A program made the position numbers and the translations under genes. Below the pieces are notes generated by a model. That model saw nothing but the letters and a program-made list of their open reading frames with translations. It was not told where the DNA came from and did no database searches. From positions 62,001 to 126,000 of the forward strand of contig JABARH010000014.1 of assembly GCA_019187665.1 (NCBI GenBank): a DNA stretch of 64,000 nt, read 5' to 3'. Position 1 is the stretch's first letter, and each line of letters begins with the position of its first letter. Positions 61,143 through 64,000 of this stretch are shown here, one piece after another. This DNA comes from Anaerolineales bacterium. GTDB lineage: Bacteria > Chloroflexota > Anaerolineae > Anaerolineales > Villigracilaceae.

Positions 61143-62036
61143 ATGAAAAAGGGCATTCTTTACGGCTTGGGCGCATACGCGCTCTGGGGATTGTTTCCCA
61201 TCTATTGGAAGTTTCTGCATGCGGTCCCCGCCCTGCAGATCATCGGGCATCGCATTGGCTGGTCGTTCATTGTCCTGGTTGCCTTCATCCTGCTGACCAA
61301 ACAATGGCGGGATTTTCGCGCGGCGCTCCGCCCAAAGGTGATCGGCGTATACGCCCTGGCGGGCATCCTGCTTTCGATCAACTGGCTCATTTATGTGTGG
61401 GGAGTGAACGCGGATTTTATCGTCGAGACCAGTCTTGGATATTTTATTAATCCGCTTTTGAGCGTTTTATTCGGCGTTATTTTTCTGCGCGAGCGCCTGC
61501 GTTTCGCGCAATGGATTCCCGTCGCGGTCGCCGCGCTCGGCGTCCTTTATTTAACGTTCGTGTATGGCCGCCTGCCGTGGATCGCGCTCTCGCTGGCGTT
61601 TTCCTTTGGCCTGTACGGCCTTGTCAAAAAGATCGCGCCGCTCGGCTCGCTGTATGGCCTCGCGCTCGAAACCGCCGCCGTCTTCCCTGTGGCGCTGATC
61701 TACCTGCTCTATGTGGAAGCGACAGGCGCGGGCGTCTTTCTGCATGATCGGCCGATCGTTGACCTCCTGCTCGCGGGCGCGGGCGTCGTCACCACCATCC
61801 CACTGCTCATGTTCGCTTCCGCCGCCAGGCAGATCCCGCTGACGATGGTCGGCCTCCTTCAATATATCGCGCCGACCCTGCAATTTCTGATCGGCGTCTT
61901 CATCTACAAAGAGCCGTTCGACCGCTCGCACCTGATCGGCTTTGGCATTGTCTGGCTGGCGCTGATTATTTTCTGGGTTGAAAACCACCTTGCGCGCCGC
62001 GCCGTCGCCGAGCCGATTCCCGAACTGGCAGATTGA
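61143..62036 (+). CDS. rarD: EamA-family transporter RarD
   Basis: Ten-helix drug/metabolite transporter of 297 aa. Starts MKKGILYGLGAYALWGLFPIYWKFL; IGHRIGWSFI and INWLIYVWGVNADFIVETSLGYFINPLLSVLFGV are characteristic of RarD, with the second half ending LLQYIAPTLQFLIGVFIYKEPF. The substrate is unknown. GTG/ATG start at 61143, with no clear SD. Confidence 0.9.
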   Translation: MKKGILYGLGAYALWGLFPIYWKFLHAVPALQIIGHRIGWSFIVLVAFILLTKQWRDFRAALRPKVIGVYALAGILLSINWLIYVWGVNADFIVETSLGYFINPLLSVLFGVIFLRERLRFAQWIPVAVAALGVLYLTFVYGRLPWIALSLAFSFGLYGLVKKIAPLGSLYGLALETAAVFPVALIYLLYVEATGAGVFLHDRPIVDLLLAGAGVVTTIPLLMFASAARQIPLTMVGLLQYIAPTLQFLIGVFIYKEPFDRSHLIGFGIVWLALIIFWVENHLARRAVAEPIPELAD

Positions 62037-62107
62037 CCCGGCAAACCGCCTTCGTTCCCACAGTCCTGCCGTATAATGGCAGCGTCGCTTCCACCTCCAG
62101 AGGTTGC

Positions 62108-63238
62108 ATGCTTGTTATCGAACAGATAGATACCAGCAACAAGGACCAGGTCAGGCGTTTTGTCGAATTTCCGTATCGCCTCTATCGCGATTGCGCGCAA
62201 TGGGTGCCGCCTCTTTTTGTGGACGCCTACCTGCCGCTCAACCGCAAGAAACATCCCTTCTTCGAACACTCCGAAGCGGACTTCTTCCTCGCCGTCCGCG
62301 ATGGGGAAGTGGTGGGACGCATTTGCGGGGGCATCAACAAACCCTTCAACAAATATCACGGGACGAAGAAAGCGCAGTTCGCCTTTTTTGAATCTGTGGA
62401 CGATCCATCCGTGGCAGACGCCCTCTTTGCCTCTGTCTTGGACTGGGCGCGGGCGCGCGGCATGGACACCTTGATCGGCCCCAAAGGCTTGTCTCCGTTC
62501 GACGGCTACGGGATTCAAGTGCAAGGCTTCGAGCAGCGCCAGATGATGACGATGATGAACTACAACTTCGATTACTATCCCAAATTAGTTGAGGCGCTCG
62601 GCTTTGAAAAGGAGGTGGACTTTGTCTCGTGCTATCTTCCCACTGAGTCATTCAAGATTCCCGAACGCGTCGAACGCATTGCCAAACGCGTGCTCGAACG
62701 CGGCAGTCTGTGGGTGAAACGCTTCAAGAGCAAACGTGAATTGGTCTCATGGGCGCCGCGCATTGGAGCCGCATACAACAAAGCCTTCATCCACAACTGG
62801 GAATATTATCCCTTTTCGCCCGGCGACATCCAATACGCCGTGGACAACATCTTCCTCGTCGCCGACCACCGCCTGATCAAGGTCATCCTGCACGAGGAAG
62901 AGATCGTTGGATTCCTCTTCGCCTTTCCGGATGTTTCTGCCGCGTTGCAGCGCGCACGGGGGCGTCTGCTCCCGTTCGGCCTCCCCGATCTGCTGTTGGA
63001 AATGAGGCGCACGAAGACCGTCAGCGGAAACGGGATGGGCATCCTGCCGGAATTTCAAGGCCAGGGCGGCAACGCTCTCCTCTACTATGAAATGGGCAAG
63101 ACCCTGCTCGACTTCGGTCAATTCGAACACGTCGAGATGACCCAGGTTGCCGAGACCACCGAACAGATGCGCGCAGACTTGAAAAATTTGAATGGGGTGG
63201 AATATAAAAATCATCGCGTGTACCGTAGAAAAATATAG
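62108..63238 (+). CDS. GNAT-like N-acyltransferase domain protein
   Basis: 376-aa cytoplasmic protein. The N-terminal part (VRRFVEFPYRLYRDCAQWVPPLFVDAY) and FFLAVRDGEVVGRICGGINKPFN show the beta-strand and AcCoA-type folds of GNAT-like proteins of unknown function, and the second half has GMGILPEFQGQGGNALLYYEM, the pyrophosphate-binding motif Q-x-x-G-x-G/A. Known relatives are annotated as hypothetical or N-acyltransferase; the acceptor is unknown. ATG 62108 is used; the upstream extension lacks support. Confidence 0.75.
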   Translation: MLVIEQIDTSNKDQVRRFVEFPYRLYRDCAQWVPPLFVDAYLPLNRKKHPFFEHSEADFFLAVRDGEVVGRICGGINKPFNKYHGTKKAQFAFFESVDDPSVADALFASVLDWARARGMDTLIGPKGLSPFDGYGIQVQGFEQRQMMTMMNYNFDYYPKLVEALGFEKEVDFVSCYLPTESFKIPERVERIAKRVLERGSLWVKRFKSKRELVSWAPRIGAAYNKAFIHNWEYYPFSPGDIQYAVDNIFLVADHRLIKVILHEEEIVGFLFAFPDVSAALQRARGRLLPFGLPDLLLEMRRTKTVSGNGMGILPEFQGQGGNALLYYEMGKTLLDFGQFEHVEMTQVAETTEQMRADLKNLNGVEYKNHRVYRRKI

Positions 63239-63243
63239 TCACA

Positions 63244-63293
63244 GGTCAAAAGTCGAAAGTCAGCAGACCTTAACCTTTGACTTTCGACTTTCG
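63244..63293. repeat. Intergenic palindrome of the GTCGAAAGTC family
   Basis: AAAGTCGAAAGTCA (63249-63262) and TGACTTTCGACTTT (63278-63291), a perfect 14-bp stem. Same family as the copA and argS palindromes but between genes. Confidence 0.85.
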
Positions 63294-63305
63294 ATGGAAT
63301 ATGCC

Positions 63306-63836
63306 ATGCGCCACCCTCTTGAATTCATCTCACCCGAAAAACGAAAACCTCTCTTCATCCTCTTCCTCGCATTGACCCTTCTGCTCTTTGCCGTCTTCCG
63401 CGTGCTGGACGAGCCGCTTCGGACTCCTGCCGCGCCGAATGGCATCGTCTCATTGGAGTTGGCGCGGTCGCCCGGCGCCTCCGTGGACATGGTCAACTCG
63501 TGGAGCGAGCACGCGCGCCTGCTGGCCGCCTTCGGCCTTGGCATGGATTATCTCTTCATGCCGCTCTACGCTCTCGCGCTCTCGCTCGGAATCCTGCTCG
63601 CGTCTAGGCGTCACACCGGCGGGTTCGCGCGTCTGGGCGCGTGGATGGGTTGGGCCGCGTTGGCCGCGCCGTTGTTCGACGCCGTTGAAAATTACGGCTT
63701 GCTTCATTCTCTGCTCAGTCCGCTATTTTCATTGTGGCCGTTGATCGCCTCTGTCTGCGCTGCGATAAAATTCACTTTGTTGTTATTGGGTTTGTTGTAT
63801 GCGTTGATCGGCTGGTTATGGCTGAAGAGAATGTAG
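63306..63836 (+). CDS. Hypothetical four-helix membrane protein
   Basis: 176-aa protein with about four membrane helices (PLFILFLALTLLLFAVFRVL, YLFMPLYALALSLGILLAS, LGAWMGWAALAAPLFDAVENYG, LIASVCAAIKFTLLLLGLLYALIGWLWL). No family recognised. Starts at ATG 63306, or 63294, with no ribosome site visible. Its stop TAG is in the first unit of an 8-bp array. Confidence 0.6.
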   Translation: MRHPLEFISPEKRKPLFILFLALTLLLFAVFRVLDEPLRTPAAPNGIVSLELARSPGASVDMVNSWSEHARLLAAFGLGMDYLFMPLYALALSLGILLASRRHTGGFARLGAWMGWAALAAPLFDAVENYGLLHSLLSPLFSLWPLIASVCAAIKFTLLLLGLLYALIGWLWLKRM

Positions 63837-64000
63837 ACATGTAGACGCGTACATATGTAGACATGTAGACATGTAGACATGTAGACATGTAGACATGTAG
63901 ACACGTAGACACGTAGACACGTAGACACACCGCCTGTGTACCTGTATACCTGTATACCTGTATACCTGTATACCTGTATACCTGTATACCTGTGTACTTG
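63833..64000 (+). repeat. GTAGACAC array then CTGTATAC array at window end
   Basis: Twelve GTAGACAT/GTAGACAC units (63833-63928), the first supplying the TAG stop of the gene. After ACCGC, eight units of CTGTATAC or CTGTGTAC run from 63934 to the window edge, an imperfect inverted copy of the first array. The second array is cut by the window. Confidence 0.95.

Overview
The window looks like a chromosomal contig from a Gram-positive-like, probably filamentous member of the Chloroflexota (class Anaerolineae is my best guess). This rests on the complete 16S/23S/5S operon with tRNA-Ile and tRNA-Ala in the spacer, Thr/Pro-rich LysM and SCP-domain surface proteins, the gene content (NifJ, MaeB-PTA, MreB after atpC, cd1 nitrite reductase) and the moderately high G+C. 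The taxonomic call is inference; I could not run a 16S search.

Layout. 1-11.5 kb: partial recX, malic enzyme, a polytopic membrane protein, obgE, bioY, an SCP/LysM protein, an arginine-deiminase-like enzyme, argS, rpsT. 11.5-25.4 kb: a LysM protein, uvrA, a large Eco57I/type IIG-like restriction-modification protein, a frameshifted ECF sigma gene followed by degV, an S41 protease lipoprotein, a YHS-like protein and ftsH. 25.4-32.8 kb: a repeat-rich element next to a 5'-truncated glycosyltransferase, then the rRNA operon, rpsU and infA. 32.8-45 kb: a dihydroorotate-dehydrogenase-like gene with nifJ, a D-Ala-D-Ala-ligase-like ATP-grasp gene, and an F1-only ATP synthase operon (atpA-G-D-C) with mreB directly attached. 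45-53.4 kb: an accessory stretch of small single-domain genes (three DUF1801 proteins, DUF1697, VOC, DUF4287, RibD-like, MarR) with gene fossils, including a type I restriction HsdR remnant joined out of frame to a DUF1801 copy. 53.5-61 kb: a nitrite reductase gene nirS with a plausible CRP/FNR-type site, then a copper-handling cluster csoR-copZ-copA-TauE/cupredoxin-copZ. 61-64 kb: rarD, a GNAT-like gene and a membrane protein.

The most unusual signal is not a gene. At seven or more loci there are tandem arrays of an 8-bp unit, GTAGACAC and variants, always oriented the same way relative to the gene they follow. Several begin exactly at the stop codon, which is supplied by the first repeat unit (TAG or TAA). 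In three cases the array is followed by a second 8-mer series, CTGTATAC, which is an imperfect inverted copy of the first and, before copA, runs right up to the start codon. The unit is stop-rich in all three sense frames and stop-free in all antisense frames. In addition, short palindromic or tandem sequences sit in frame inside argS, uvrA, copA (twice) and the restriction-modification gene, in the manner of Rickettsia palindromic elements, and related hairpins lie between genes.
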